Source of the DNA: Histoplasma ohiense
Taxonomy: Eukaryota; Ascomycota; Eurotiomycetes; Onygenales; Ajellomycetaceae
Direction: 5' to 3'
Assembly: GCA_017607445.1 (NCBI GenBank)
Contig: JAEVHH010000002.1
Location: 1,488,001-1,552,000, forward strand
Length of the DNA stretch: 64,000 bases
A model generated the notes under the pieces. It worked only from the letters and a program-made list of their open reading frames with translations, did not search any database and was not told where the DNA came from. This document shows positions 33,709-44,122 of the stretch, piece after piece. A program made the position numbers and the translations under genes. Position 1 is the first letter of the stretch, and each line of letters begins with the position of its first letter.

Positions 33709-36303
33709 ATGTTTAAGGCGTCGTCACAAAATGCGGCGGCCTGTCTTCGATGCCAATTTTGTACTCCCCGTTCTCCAAAAGCCCTGACGACTTGCCTCCT
33801 CTCCCGTGTATTTGACCTCCGCCAAAACCGATATAATAGCACAACACCCCCGAGTCAACCTGGCGAAAAGGACCCTAAACTATACCCGGTATTGGGTGTC
33901 AAAAAGTCGCGCTACCAAAGACATGTTGCGCGTTTGGATGTGCGGACGCTGGGGGAGGTCGGTGAGGTGGTGATACTCAAGGAGAGAGCGAGTCGACCAA
34001 ATCAAATGACCGCTCGCAAATTTTCAAGGATACTAGAGAAGGAGACTGATGGCGACGCTCCTTGGGACAATCCGTCTGAGCTCCTGAAAGAGGTCGATAA
34101 GTCAAGATTACAATTGGGAGACGCCAAGGAGGTGATCGAAAATATTGACAAGATCCGTGGGAATCACGAGCCTGGAGACAAGTTGGACCGGAATGAATGG
34201 CGTAAACTTCGGACGATATTAGAAAACGGGTTTACGGCTAATCAGCTAACCGATTACCACAAACAATTCGAACCACCTTTGAGTTCCTCTGACCAAAACG
34301 ACGGCTTGACGGGACCTCATTCAGGATGGAGGCCCGGGACGTCACTTTTTCTGGAAATGGACCCTGAAGCCCAAAAACAAACGGCATCCAGGATCGGGAG
34401 TCTTGGGAATATGGCCGGCAAGATTGCATTAGCAGAGATGGTATTGCGAGATTGCTGGCAGCTATCTGTTTCGGGTGAGATCGGTCAATTGGACATTCAT
34501 CTGGCCCCCCATGAGATTTTCATGCTTCTATTGCCTGATATCAGTCCTCTCAAAGACCTTGCAATCACCTATGCCGCCAAAATAGATGTTTCGCGATCTT
34601 TAAATCTTGTGAGAATCACCGCAAATGAAAGCTCCTGCGAACTTGTTCGACAGGGTGTGGTGGGGTTTTTCCCTCGGATAATGTCCAGAACAGTAGACCT
34701 CCCCAACAGAGGCTTCGTATTCCATGGAAAGAATAGAAGATTTGAGGAGCGATTTTTCCGCTCCATGCAAAAGTCGCTCAATGTATTTTGCTGTAAAGAC
34801 CAAGGAACAAAGCAGATAAAGATATATTTCGTTTCGGAGATGGAGAAAGAGGCGGACGAGGCGTACCGAAATATTAAAGCCGCAATATCAATGACGGAAG
34901 AGGACCAAACCCGCTTTTGCACATATTTTCCAGACACTGAATCGGCGGTTTTGTACTCCGTTTCCTACCAGGAGTTTTTGCCATGGGCTGACCGCCAGAG
35001 ACGATGGCTGAGATGGATGAAGCCGCTTTCCGAGGCAAAAACTCCCAGTGGAACTCAATCGGAACCACCACCAGCTCTCATCCGGAAAAGTCGTGGATCT
35101 GCTTTCGAGAAAGTATGCAATAGCCTTTTTAAACTGCCAGCTTCACCCACTTGGCGCAGCCCTGGCCAACCTCACATTCGCGAGGTCATTGTTGCTTCCC
35201 TTGGAAAATCACTGTTTGCGCACCAACAATCAATGAAACCCGGAAAAATGAAGTTTAAATCCTTCAGTTCTACAATCCCTCGCGCTTTTGCCACGAATAT
35301 CTCCAATCCTGTGTCCTTCCTCCAGGGCCTTCCTCTGTTACCCAATGTGGGAAACGGTAGCTTTCACCGAATTCGCCTAACACCTTCAGCTGATAACAAG
35401 ACCCGCCTCCCACCTATAGAATTAGAGCTCGACATCGTGCCACAGTTCATTCGTGGGCGTCAATTCCTTTTACCAATTCTACGAAAAGCTGCTGCCGTTG
35501 TCCATAGAGTGAGTATGGACGTATTACTTCCTGAGACGTCACTAGACCTCCGTTTTAAGAAATTCACGCACTATGACCTCCTTCAAGGCCGCAAGCTATC
35601 TACCTTATCGCAATCCGAGAAGCAAAGGGCCGATATCTCCAGCATTTCTGAAGTCATTGGAAATCTGGTCTGGGAAGATGCATACAAGCAACCGCGTATA
35701 CCCATTTCTTGTGAACTGACCATCCCACGCAAGTTGGTCATTCAACAACAGTCCTCCACCGCAACAACAGCGGATTCGCAAGGAAGCGGGGAAGGAGAAG
35801 CAGACTTCGTAACGGGAACGTACATGCTTCCTCCCATCCGTTACCTCAGATCTGCTCAAATATCGCGCTTCAACTACAAGGACCTAGAGCTCTGCTACTC
35901 ACACGTTCACATGGGCCCTGCGCTGCCAGAACACATGATCGACATGTCGATTTCTCTGGGTCGGGATGACAACGAACTTCGCCCGACGCTGTGCCAACCA
36001 AACACCCATCTTTCATCCGCTGTTGCGAAGGATAAGTCTAAGGGGTCACTTCAGGCTGCGTTCAAACTATTTTATACCCGCGCTTGCGAGATGGCGTTTG
36101 AGCAGAGCGCGGCTGCGGCGAATTATAAGGAGCGGGCTGCAGCCGGGGATGAGTTGGCAGACGTCACCACTTCCGTTGGAGGGGATTACAGGCCATACGT
36201 CAACCTTGATCCGGAGGACCGGTTTAATGAATGGATGGAAAATGGTTCAGAAGGGGAGTCTGAGGATAGGTTTGATCGCAAGGTTCGGAATGGTTCGGAG
36301 TAA
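33709..36303 (+). CDS. SLS1: Sls1-like mitochondrial inner-membrane-bound regulator
   Basis: Single-exon gene of 864 aa. In yeast, Sls1 links mitochondrial transcription to membrane-bound translation. The N-terminus is a mitochondrial presequence (basic, Ser/Ala-rich, no acidic residue in the first 35: MFKASSQNAAACLRCQFC...). It is followed by the family opening SRYQRHVARLDVRTLGEVGEVVIL and the helical segment AKEVIENIDKIR ... RKLRTILENGFTANQLTDY typical of the SLS domain. The middle and C-terminal regions are long and divergent, as usual for the family; the final 40 residues are acidic. Identification rests on overall pattern, not on catalytic residues. An E-box element lies just upstream. 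Confidence 0.8.
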   Translation: MFKASSQNAAACLRCQFCTPRSPKALTTCLLSRVFDLRQNRYNSTTPPSQPGEKDPKLYPVLGVKKSRYQRHVARLDVRTLGEVGEVVILKERASRPNQMTARKFSRILEKETDGDAPWDNPSELLKEVDKSRLQLGDAKEVIENIDKIRGNHEPGDKLDRNEWRKLRTILENGFTANQLTDYHKQFEPPLSSSDQNDGLTGPHSGWRPGTSLFLEMDPEAQKQTASRIGSLGNMAGKIALAEMVLRDCWQLSVSGEIGQLDIHLAPHEIFMLLLPDISPLKDLAITYAAKIDVSRSLNLVRITANESSCELVRQGVVGFFPRIMSRTVDLPNRGFVFHGKNRRFEERFFRSMQKSLNVFCCKDQGTKQIKIYFVSEMEKEADEAYRNIKAAISMTEEDQTRFCTYFPDTESAVLYSVSYQEFLPWADRQRRWLRWMKPLSEAKTPSGTQSEPPPALIRKSRGSAFEKVCNSLFKLPASPTWRSPGQPHIREVIVASLGKSLFAHQQSMKPGKMKFKSFSSTIPRAFATNISNPVSFLQGLPLLPNVGNGSFHRIRLTPSADNKTRLPPIELELDIVPQFIRGRQFLLPILRKAAAVVHRVSMDVLLPETSLDLRFKKFTHYDLLQGRKLSTLSQSEKQRADISSISEVIGNLVWEDAYKQPRIPISCELTIPRKLVIQQQSSTATTADSQGSGEGEADFVTGTYMLPPIRYLRSAQISRFNYKDLELCYSHVHMGPALPEHMIDMSISLGRDDNELRPTLCQPNTHLSSAVAKDKSKGSLQAAFKLFYTRACEMAFEQSAAAANYKERAAAGDELADVTTSVGGDYRPYVNLDPEDRFNEWMENGSEGESEDRFDRKVRNGSE

Positions 36304-36876
36304 ACCGGTGTGATGCCGGAGCGCTTTTCAATATCTCATTTCTCCCTTGTTGAGGTACAATTTTTATTCTTTTTACCTAGCCTGCGAAAGACCACATTTC
36401 ATTTTTCTAATTTTGCTTGTTATTTATTTCGTTGTGTGCTCCTTGTGGTCCTTGGTTATTTAGGCTTAGCTGGAGCTGTTTAGGCTGCGAATTGTACACA
36501 TACAAAAGGAGGAATTAGCTTTGCGGTTTCGCAAAGGGCAACAGGAATTACAGCCCCATTTCTAAATATTGCTTGTTACTACTCCTATTCTTATTCATGT
36601 TGATGCTTAGGTTCTCCTTGGCTATATATAAGTAGGTCTCATGATACCTCCTCTGCAGTTATAATACTAATAAATAAATAAATAAACCTCATATCTCAAT
36701 AAGGCAGTCCCACATTCTATGTTTTCTGAAATAGGTCTCAAAACAAAACCCAGTTATAGTAGATGGAACGGTTAAAGAACACAAAGAATAGATAGAAGAT
36801 ACATGGCACTTCCTAATCCTCTCAATCATATATCTTCTCTATTCCCACCGGACACCTCCACTAGGGCCATCGCCTG

Positions 36877-36977
36877 TGGCAAAGATAGGATTTGAATCTA
36901 TGGACGCTCGGTATCGCCTCTTGTGTCCCGAGAGTAATGATTCCGATCATTCAGTGCTTCCTCGCGCAAGGTCTGCC
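36877..36977 (-). pseudogene. Possible decayed tRNA
   Basis: On the minus strand GGCAGAC (36977-36971) can pair at most positions with CTTTGCC (36884-36878). Just inside the 3' half is a T-arm-like ATAGA-TTCAAAT-CCTAT with an intact TTCAAAT loop, but with A instead of the expected G closing the stem. An AATGA/TCATT hairpin stands where the anticodon arm would be, but its loop is 6 nt. The extra length suggests a class II tRNA (Leu/Ser) or an intron. D-arm poor. Could be chance. Confidence 0.25.
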
Positions 36978-37230
36978 ATAGGTAATGCGATATGCAACCC
37001 TCCTTCCAAGTTGCTTTGGACATGACACGATCAAGTTGAGCGAGAAGGATGGAAAAGACCTCCGTTAATAACTAAAACCTCACTAAACCGCTGCAATATG
37101 GAAAATATATGCCGCGGCAAACCATCGTATGGAGAGACCGGTCAACCTTCCAAAACCCGATAGACAGCATCCATGCGGACGGATAAACTCGATCAATATC
37201 AACCCATCACGCTAACCGTTAGAGACCCAC

Positions 37231-37284
37231 ACCGTGGAGCTACGGTCTTAGCAGAGGGTTGGGAGTTCCTCTCCCATCAAGACC
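37231..37284. repeat. Nested inverted repeats
   Basis: Outer arms GGTCTT (37244-37249) and AAGACC (37279-37284) enclose perfect arms TGGGAG (37260-37265) and CTCCCA (37271-37276) around a TTCCT loop. A separate ACCGT/ACGGT hairpin (37231-37246) overlaps the left arm. In RNA this would give a compact two-stem structure. Confidence 0.6.
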
Positions 37285-37567
37285 AACGATTTCCGAAGAC
37301 GCCAGGGAGTGTCTCGCAACAGCGCGAATGAAAAAAAAAAAAAAAACATCCGACGAGTACTATTAAATAGATGCACTGATCGGTTCACTCCGCCCATATC
37401 ATAACCCAAAATCCCGCTATATGCTAACGTCGGGTTTACCCAATAAATGGGTTTACCAAAAACTTCTCCTGGCCTAAGATTTCGTAGTATGTACCAGCTC
37501 TAATTGCTCGATCCATATGATTTCAAGTAGATGCTCAAGCGACACACTTTTTTTCGCAGGAATAACG

Positions 37568-39294
37568 TCACCCCTCCGGGTACCGGCAGCATTTTACACG
37601 GCACGCTGCGTAGAGTGCTTTGACAGCGTCGAAGGACGTGCTTACATATACCAATAAGTTCCAGAAGCCCTGCAGTGAAAGAACAACTGCAGCCAAAAGA
37701 CTCAAACCAAACATTGGTTTGTCCGGACTAGAAATGTAATGGATGCGGTTGATAGTGGACGGGGTCTTAAGGACGGTAATTCTCCTATGTCAGCATTCCA
37801 TCCAAAAAAAATTGAGGGGATGAAACTATGACAATTGCCAAAAAAAAAAAAGAAAACCAAGGGGAGATAAATTTAGGTTGGTTTGTAACGAACCCAAGTC
37901 AGGAGTAATGAAAGGAAAAACAATGAGGCTCGTTTCATGTACAAGAAGGTTGCTTGATGTCTTTCAACGGTTTGGGGACTTGGTAAGAGGGAGTGGCTGG
38001 TGCTCCGACTTCGGTTGTGGTTAAAATCTGAAGTAGGGTTTCGTTTCAAAGACACACCGTATGTCCTTAAAGGGATGCTCGTGGGCAAACTGCTGTTTCG
38101 TGAGTTAGGATTTTCGAGGTCTTCAATCCCGATATCGTTTGCTTCAAAGTCGATAGTTCCATTTTCTACTGGTGTTGCATGATGTTGCATGTTTTCTCTC
38201 GACTCATCTTGAGGTTGTTCGTAATTAATGCCAAGTCCCGCACTATCTGGTATCCTGTTTGGTGTTTCACTAGTCATTGCCAGATTTGTCCTGGAGGATC
38301 CCCTTTCGCTGTCAATAATACCTCCTTCTCTAAAATGTTGTGCGTCTTCAGAAGATGATGGGAATCCAGAAGCCGCAGGATTTCCATGCTCATTGTTCAG
38401 CGCCTCGGCAGCTACGTTTGGTGATTGAAGGGACCTCGGCACAATAACAGCTGCCTCACAGGGACAACGCTGGTGACCTTTGTCTGGGATATTATCGACA
38501 TTATCCATAGAGAGTTCCATGATCTTCTTTCGCTTTGCATTGATATCAATACCCTGATACAGAAGGATCGAAATCGTGATAATCACTGTGAGCCAGACTG
38601 GCCCATAAAAGAAAGCCAAGCGAATAGATTGCCACTGTGGTCTAATCCAGCACCATAACTGCAAAATCAATCAGTCAATCATCGGGGAACAACAGCACAA
38701 GACCAGCCACACGCTTTACTCACGGGAGTATTTCCATATATATGACCATTTTCATTCGTATTTACGAATAGAAAGGCAAATGCGGGCAAGAACGGGAGTA
38801 CATAACACAAGATCAAATACCGCCATTCTAGCTCTTTTAGTTCAGCCGGCCTGTATCTGTGGGATGATGTTAGGTAGACATTGATGGACATGCAAAAGAT
38901 CCAGAAAGCATTTGTTGGCAGGAGCCTAATATCACGTTATGTCAGTGTAAGCTCATATCCCTTCTTTTATCAACTGGAGACTCAAAAATGGAAATGGTTT
39001 GGAAACACACCATTGCGCAAGAAATGCCTGGCAAATACAGAGGCTACTTTTGGGACCTCGACTGATCCCATCCCCCCCAATCATGGTAGCAACATTCGCA
39101 AGGACATTGCCCCAAGTAGCATAGAACATGAGTCTGTTGACCGGTGTTTGAAATAGCCTATTCCACAGAAAACTAGTAATGACAAAGAATGAAGAAGTGA
39201 TGGAGAGGGCAGACGCTGCCCGAGCACTTGTATAAATCGTATGGATCTGGCTGGGTGATAGCATCACACTCAGTGTGTGTTCTTCTGCACGCAT
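37568..39294 (-). CDS. cAMP-receptor-like G protein-coupled receptor
   Basis: Seven-helix plasma-membrane receptor of the fungal class related to Dictyostelium cAMP receptors; 482 aa. Four exons: 39294-39011, 38925-38724, 38658-37894, 37765-37568. Helices I-II are in exon 1 (ALSITSSFFVITSFLW; NRLMFYATWGNVLANVATMI). Exon 2 carries LLPTNAFWIFCMSINVYL and YLILCYVLPFLPAFAFLF. Exon 3 has LWCWIRPQW and FFYGPVWLTVIITISILLY, then a long hydrophilic third loop of about 190 residues and helix VI. The last exon supplies TPSTINRIHYISS and helix VII (MFGLSLLAAVVLSLQGFWNL), the family's end signature. Stopping at the in-frame TAA at 37873 would lose helix VII. Donor of intron 3 is GTTCGT, acceptor TTAAG. 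Ligand unknown. Confidence 0.88.
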
Positions 39295-42200
39295 GATTTG
39301 CGATCATCGAGATGCCCGATATCATTTTGAAAGATTTTTTTCGATTGAGTGGAGAAGCTCCAACTGTCTGTCTTTTCAACAACCAGGACGCCACGGTCGT
39401 CATCTGGTTTGAGCCATGAAACGGCGAGGTTTGGCTCGATAGAACTTTATCATAGCATGTGGAGAGCGGGCGGTTAACGCTGAGATGACCTTTTCGACAA
39501 ACCCTACCGTGGTAACTCGATCAAGGTGGCAAACCATTTTTATTTTTGCTCTCTCCACGTCCCTGGTATTCTATGTGGCTGTGCGTTGAGTTGGGGCTAC
39601 AAGGTTCAAATGATTTTGGAACTTTTTGCCGCCAGCCAGAAAGTGCGCTGAGGGTCCGAGGTTGCTTAACTTGTTCGAACTCAGAAACTCATACATGCCC
39701 ATATGCACCAAGAATATCCTCTTTCAACCAGACTGACTTTGTTGAACAAACTAAGTTAGTTAGTTTACTAACTAGTTGACTATCATGAGCAATGATCAGT
39801 AAGCGCCGTTGGAGGCGCGCTTGCCAAGGGGTCATGTGATGATCTGCGGCTAACGGTTCTTGGCGTAACTGGCCTGTTCGCACTCAACACTCTCAAATTT
39901 CAAACCTTTCCCCAGGCATTAGTCGGCAGGTAGACCGACATCCCCGTCAATAGGGTTCTGTTCTAGGCAGTGTGGGTGCGGTGGTCGCCCCGTGGGAATT
40001 CGAGCACGAGGGCAGCTAACGGTTCCAGCTTTCGGCTCGAAGAACGATGCACCCCATGAATTAACCCCGAACAACACGCCACTCGTTTAAGAATCGATAA
40101 CTTGTACGAGTGGAATTGGCAGAAACCCATGGCTATAAAGCCGGAAAAATCATCTGGCCGTTAAAAGCCCGGGCTCGCTAAATTACCCGCTTTACACAGC
40201 CCGATGTCGCTGTTGATCAGAGCTCCAACTCTTCTTTCTGCTTTACATGGTACTTCAAATGCCGATCTTGTCTTCCGTTTCAAACATGCTTTTCTAATTA
40301 TTATGCTTATGACATGCAGCCACGACTTATTAGGTGAAGGTATGTATATAGTAAAGGGAGCTTGAGGATAGGATGGCTATAGTTCTAAAATAATGGACCA
40401 TATTTAAGGATGGAGAACGCCCGTCAATTGCGACTTTAGTTGTTGTTTTTAATCAGGAGAAGACGAAAAACATGTTCGTCAGGACTGGATGGCGGGGAAT
40501 TGAACCCTCCGCGGCTCCTTACCCGGATTTAGCTCCCTTGGTTGTCTTGGAGCCCTGAAGAGGGATTGATGAGCTTTGGCCCTTCCTTCCATACCTTGGT
40601 GAAGTTCCACCCCCGTCGCTTCTTCCCTCGTATTACCATCTCTACACATCGGCCACTTTCAGCCATTATCACCTTATCAAGCAATGACCCAGTAAATAAG
40701 CTTATCCAAGGAGCGTAAGAAAAAGAAAAGGAAAAAGAAAAAGTATTCCAAAGCGAGAAGTTGGAAGTCAGGCATCAAGGCTGGGCGAGGCCAATTTCTA
40801 CCTTTTAACTTAACATGGGATGCCACCCTCGGTCAAGGACTTGATATATAAGGCTTATCTCACATGTCGCTCACCTTAAGTATTGATCCTTGATGCAGTG
40901 ATAAAAATCCCACATGCCATTGTTTCAAGTTTCATACTTCAACAAGAGACGGGAGTGATCTATGCCTTTGTGCAGTAGGAAGACTCTCAACAATAGAAGA
41001 TCACCTTTATCCTCGCCATGCTATAATGACGATTCCTCATAAACTATGAGTTTAATTACAAGGAAACTAAAACCCTATTAGAATCTTTGCTTGACTACGC
41101 ATCCCGCACTATATCTAAGCTTAACCTAGTCAGTAAGATCAATCCTAGTTAACTAAAACCCAGATGCGGATATCAAGGAGGCAGAAACGATGATCCAGGT
41201 GATACCAGAGCCCTGGGAGGGTTTTGCTAAGGACAACATGTCAAGCCGGGAATACATGCTATCAAGTACTCCTGTAACGGGTATTGTCCCGCGCTTCTGC
41301 AAGGGACGCTATGTGACGTTAAGTGGCCTGCCTTTCGCAGAAGGAGAATAGGGAATGGAGCAACCGCAGCAGAGATATGGCAGGGGGCCAGATCCCTCAT
41401 GAGCACACACAAGGATGGGGATCAGATATAGAGGCCACTTCAGATAGAATGCGCGGTGGCGAAGAGGTCATAGCCCGAAAGCAGGTGACGGTGTACGCGC
41501 AAATTCCGAATCCTTCTCACCTAGGGACCGTAACTTTGATGAGCTGATTGCCTTTTCAACTCTGTGCTCTAAGCTACTAACAAGTCCAGAGAGGAAGCGC
41601 TGGCAGAATATCTACTACTATTTTCTCACGATCCGGTGCCAGTGGAAGGCCTACTAGCATCTATCCCACTCCTAGGAATCGAACATTCAGGCCATGGTCC
41701 ATGGAGTGATAAGGGCATCTCTGAACTTTCATTGTCATTTTGAAACTCACATTTGACATCTTTTTTTATTTCTTCTATGTCCCTTCACTTTCAGAGCTGG
41801 AGGGCTACATGGTAGAAAGGCTTTGCGGCTCAAGCTGTGGGGCCCAGTTTAAATTAGAAGTGCGATAACTATCGACCAGTTAAATAAAACGCAATGTCAA
41901 AGTTTGATGTCCAGGTCGATCCGTAAACCCCAACCCCGCACCCCACATAAGGGGGTTGATTGAAAAATAAAATGCCAGGGATCATAAGCCCCTCTTAAAA
42001 ACGAAATATAAAATGAAACTAAAAATAAAGTATATAAATGAAGTGAGAGGCGAAGGGTCATGATTTATTTTATTGGAACTCTGCACTTCGACTCTATTTA
42101 AAACTACTAACACTATAACTATGCATAGAACTGAGAAGGCGGTGCTTTTCTGGCCTGTGACCATGTTTCCCATCTGAAAATATAGTACTAATGCTGCTTC

Positions 42201-42785
42201 ATCAATACATAGGGCCTAGCTAGATGGGCTAGTACAAGGGGTTAAGATTAAAGTTCACAAGGGACTGGTAAATATAAGAAAAAACCATGTCAGTCAAAGA
42301 GATTCAATCAGACATGGCTAAAATGTTTTCACAAATGCCCAAAATCCAGGTTGCTTGCAATAAAGCTCATTGTCAGTAACATCTAATCAACATGTCTCAG
42401 GATTCCGATGTTGGAATTGGCCTTTTTAAGAAGACCTTGAGAGCTATCACATATGTATACCCCGATGGGCACACACTGTTGTAGTTCAATGTCAAAGTTT
42501 GAACATAGGACAATGTCACCTTACCTGGTTTTAAAATCTTTGTTTCGTTCTAGTTCTTCTTGATATATCGGGGCTCGTGACACATTCTTCAGTCAATGGT
42601 CTGGAAGCTGTATTTTCCAAGCTGCCCTATCATCGAAAGTCCTGAAAACACATTGAGATATCATGGACTGTTAGAGGAGAATGGAGAAGCTAAACTGAAC
42701 ACAGGTCACAGAGAAAACTCATCGAGTACTAGAATTCACTGACAGTTGGGAACAAGAAATTGACCGGACCAAACAGTATTCCAAC
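39295..42785. other. Gene-free stretch of 3.5 kb
   Basis: No supportable gene. Near 41170-41530 several short protein-like pieces lie in different frames (EAETMIQVIPEPWEGFAKDN in one; QVTVYAQIPNPSHLG in another), suggesting an old, frameshifted relic. A B-box-like GGTTCAATTCC occurs on the minus strand near 40498-40508, but no cloverleaf forms. The first few hundred bases are presumably the GPCR promoter. Confidence 0.5.
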
Positions 42786-43563
42786 ATGAGAGAGTTCGAC
42801 ACTGATTCGAATGGCGAACCCACAAATGGTGCTACCAACAAAAGCGCATCTTGCGTTCCTTGGCCATTACAATGCACAGAACATGTCCATGCGTTTTTGC
42901 GCAGCTGCTTCTACCAACGGACCTCGAATTTGGTGGCATCTTGCCTTTCGCATCCACATTTTATGCCTTGCCCCAACATTCTACAGGGCCAAGACCAATG
43001 TTTGATACTCAGATATCCAGATCACTATAGAGCTTTAGAAGAGGCACAAAGGTCGGAGAGAACGAGCAAAAGGTCTTTCAAATCTGTACTATTTATATCG
43101 TCCAAGCAAGGCAACAACTTCGTAATATTCCCCTCGATTTACAGCAGGAACATCATATGGCTGCGGCCATTTGTCAGTTCATGGGAAGCCGAGGACATCG
43201 CAGCGTTAGGAGTCCCTCGCGAAGATTCAACAGTGGAGTTACCGCACCCTTTCCCATCACCAGCTGCAAGGTTTAATTCATCCATGCTAATCGTTCAAAA
43301 CCCCAGACGCTGATCCTGTTTGGGAGTCGAAGGTTCGATTCCGTAGAAAATTCGCTGACGACGGAATCAAAGCGAGATACATTTTGCCAATACCAGGACT
43401 TAGGATGGATTTTACCCCGGTTGGATCCAGATGCAGGAGCAACAGTGTTAATCCGCAAGCAGTGAGGATATTGGCTGACAAGGAGGGAGAAGGGAGATTT
43501 TCGCCGACAAGGCGGCAACATGGACGAAAGAACGAAGGCTGGGTTTCAGGATATCATGGATAG
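42786..43563 (+). pseudogene. Frameshifted hypothetical gene
   Basis: Not recognised. Two open frames overlap by about 20 bases: 42786-43313 (MREFDTDSNGEPTNG onward, with FISSKQGNNFVIFPSIYSRN) and 43291-43563 (DADPVWESKVRFRRKFADDG onward). Both read like one protein, and the change of frame falls in the homopolymer pair AAAACCCC (43297-43304), where a one-base indel or a sequencing error is plausible. No acceptable short intron bridges the frames (an intron ending at CCCAG 43306 has no donor in the right phase). No domain, signal or membrane segment. Could be a live gene with an assembly error. Confidence 0.4.
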
Positions 43564-44122
43564 TTAAGGAATCAGAGCCTGAATCATCAAGAGGGCTTCT
43601 GGCCAGCATCCTTTTTTCTTGCCATTTCCCCCGCTATATGAATAGTGTGGGACGATACCCGCCAGGCCATCAATCAATACTTTTTATGCCAATATATTTA
43701 ACACAGCTTAGCTTTTCACTGCGTAAAATTGGGTAATGATGTATGTTGTTTTTCTAGGCCGGTGGAGGTATGCAGTAGTTTGCTAGTGGCCCGAAAAGTT
43801 TATTTGCAATCAAATGTCTGACGTAGGAGGGGTGACGCTAGAAAGAACCACCAACTCAACCTCAAGAGAGCTCTAAAGAATAAAACTTCACCACTACAAG
43901 ATCCAACACACTGTCCACAAAGAGAGGCGATAATTTGTCTAGCAGCCTCCCCGAGGCCTTTCTGAGTTCCCTTTTGAGTTCCTTTTTTTTGTAATTTTGC
44001 TGTCCACTTCATGACCTTCCACGAACTGCTGCGACCAGGATTAAAAACCGATAGGAGCAAGCCCGTCTTCATCATGCCACTCCTTTAAAATTCACCGCGC
44101 GGATTTCCATAGACTTTGCAAG
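43564..44122. other. Intergenic / YMR1 promoter
   Basis: No supported gene. A 91-codon minus-strand frame (43800-44075) contains a short GTQKGTQKG repeat but no other sign of coding. Confidence 0.5.

Larger units (their letters stand above)
36304..37567. other. Intergenic with structured elements
   Basis: Between the 3' ends of the Sls1-like gene (+) and the GPCR gene (-). Contains an (AAT)n/(AAAT)n stretch near 36670-36685, a possible tRNA pseudogene (36877-36977, -) and a nested inverted repeat at 37231-37284. No protein-coding gene seen. Confidence 0.55.

Noticed and set aside
40480..40560. tRNA on the minus strand (GGTTCAATTCC B-box)
   Set aside because: T-stem pairs at only three positions and no complementary acceptor lies at the right distance.
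41660..41720. tRNA (GTTCGATTCC) on the minus strand
   Set aside because: T-arm mispairs and no anticodon or acceptor arms form.
43325..43365. tRNA B-box GGTTCGATTCC
   Set aside because: Lies inside a coding-like frame; no cloverleaf can be drawn.
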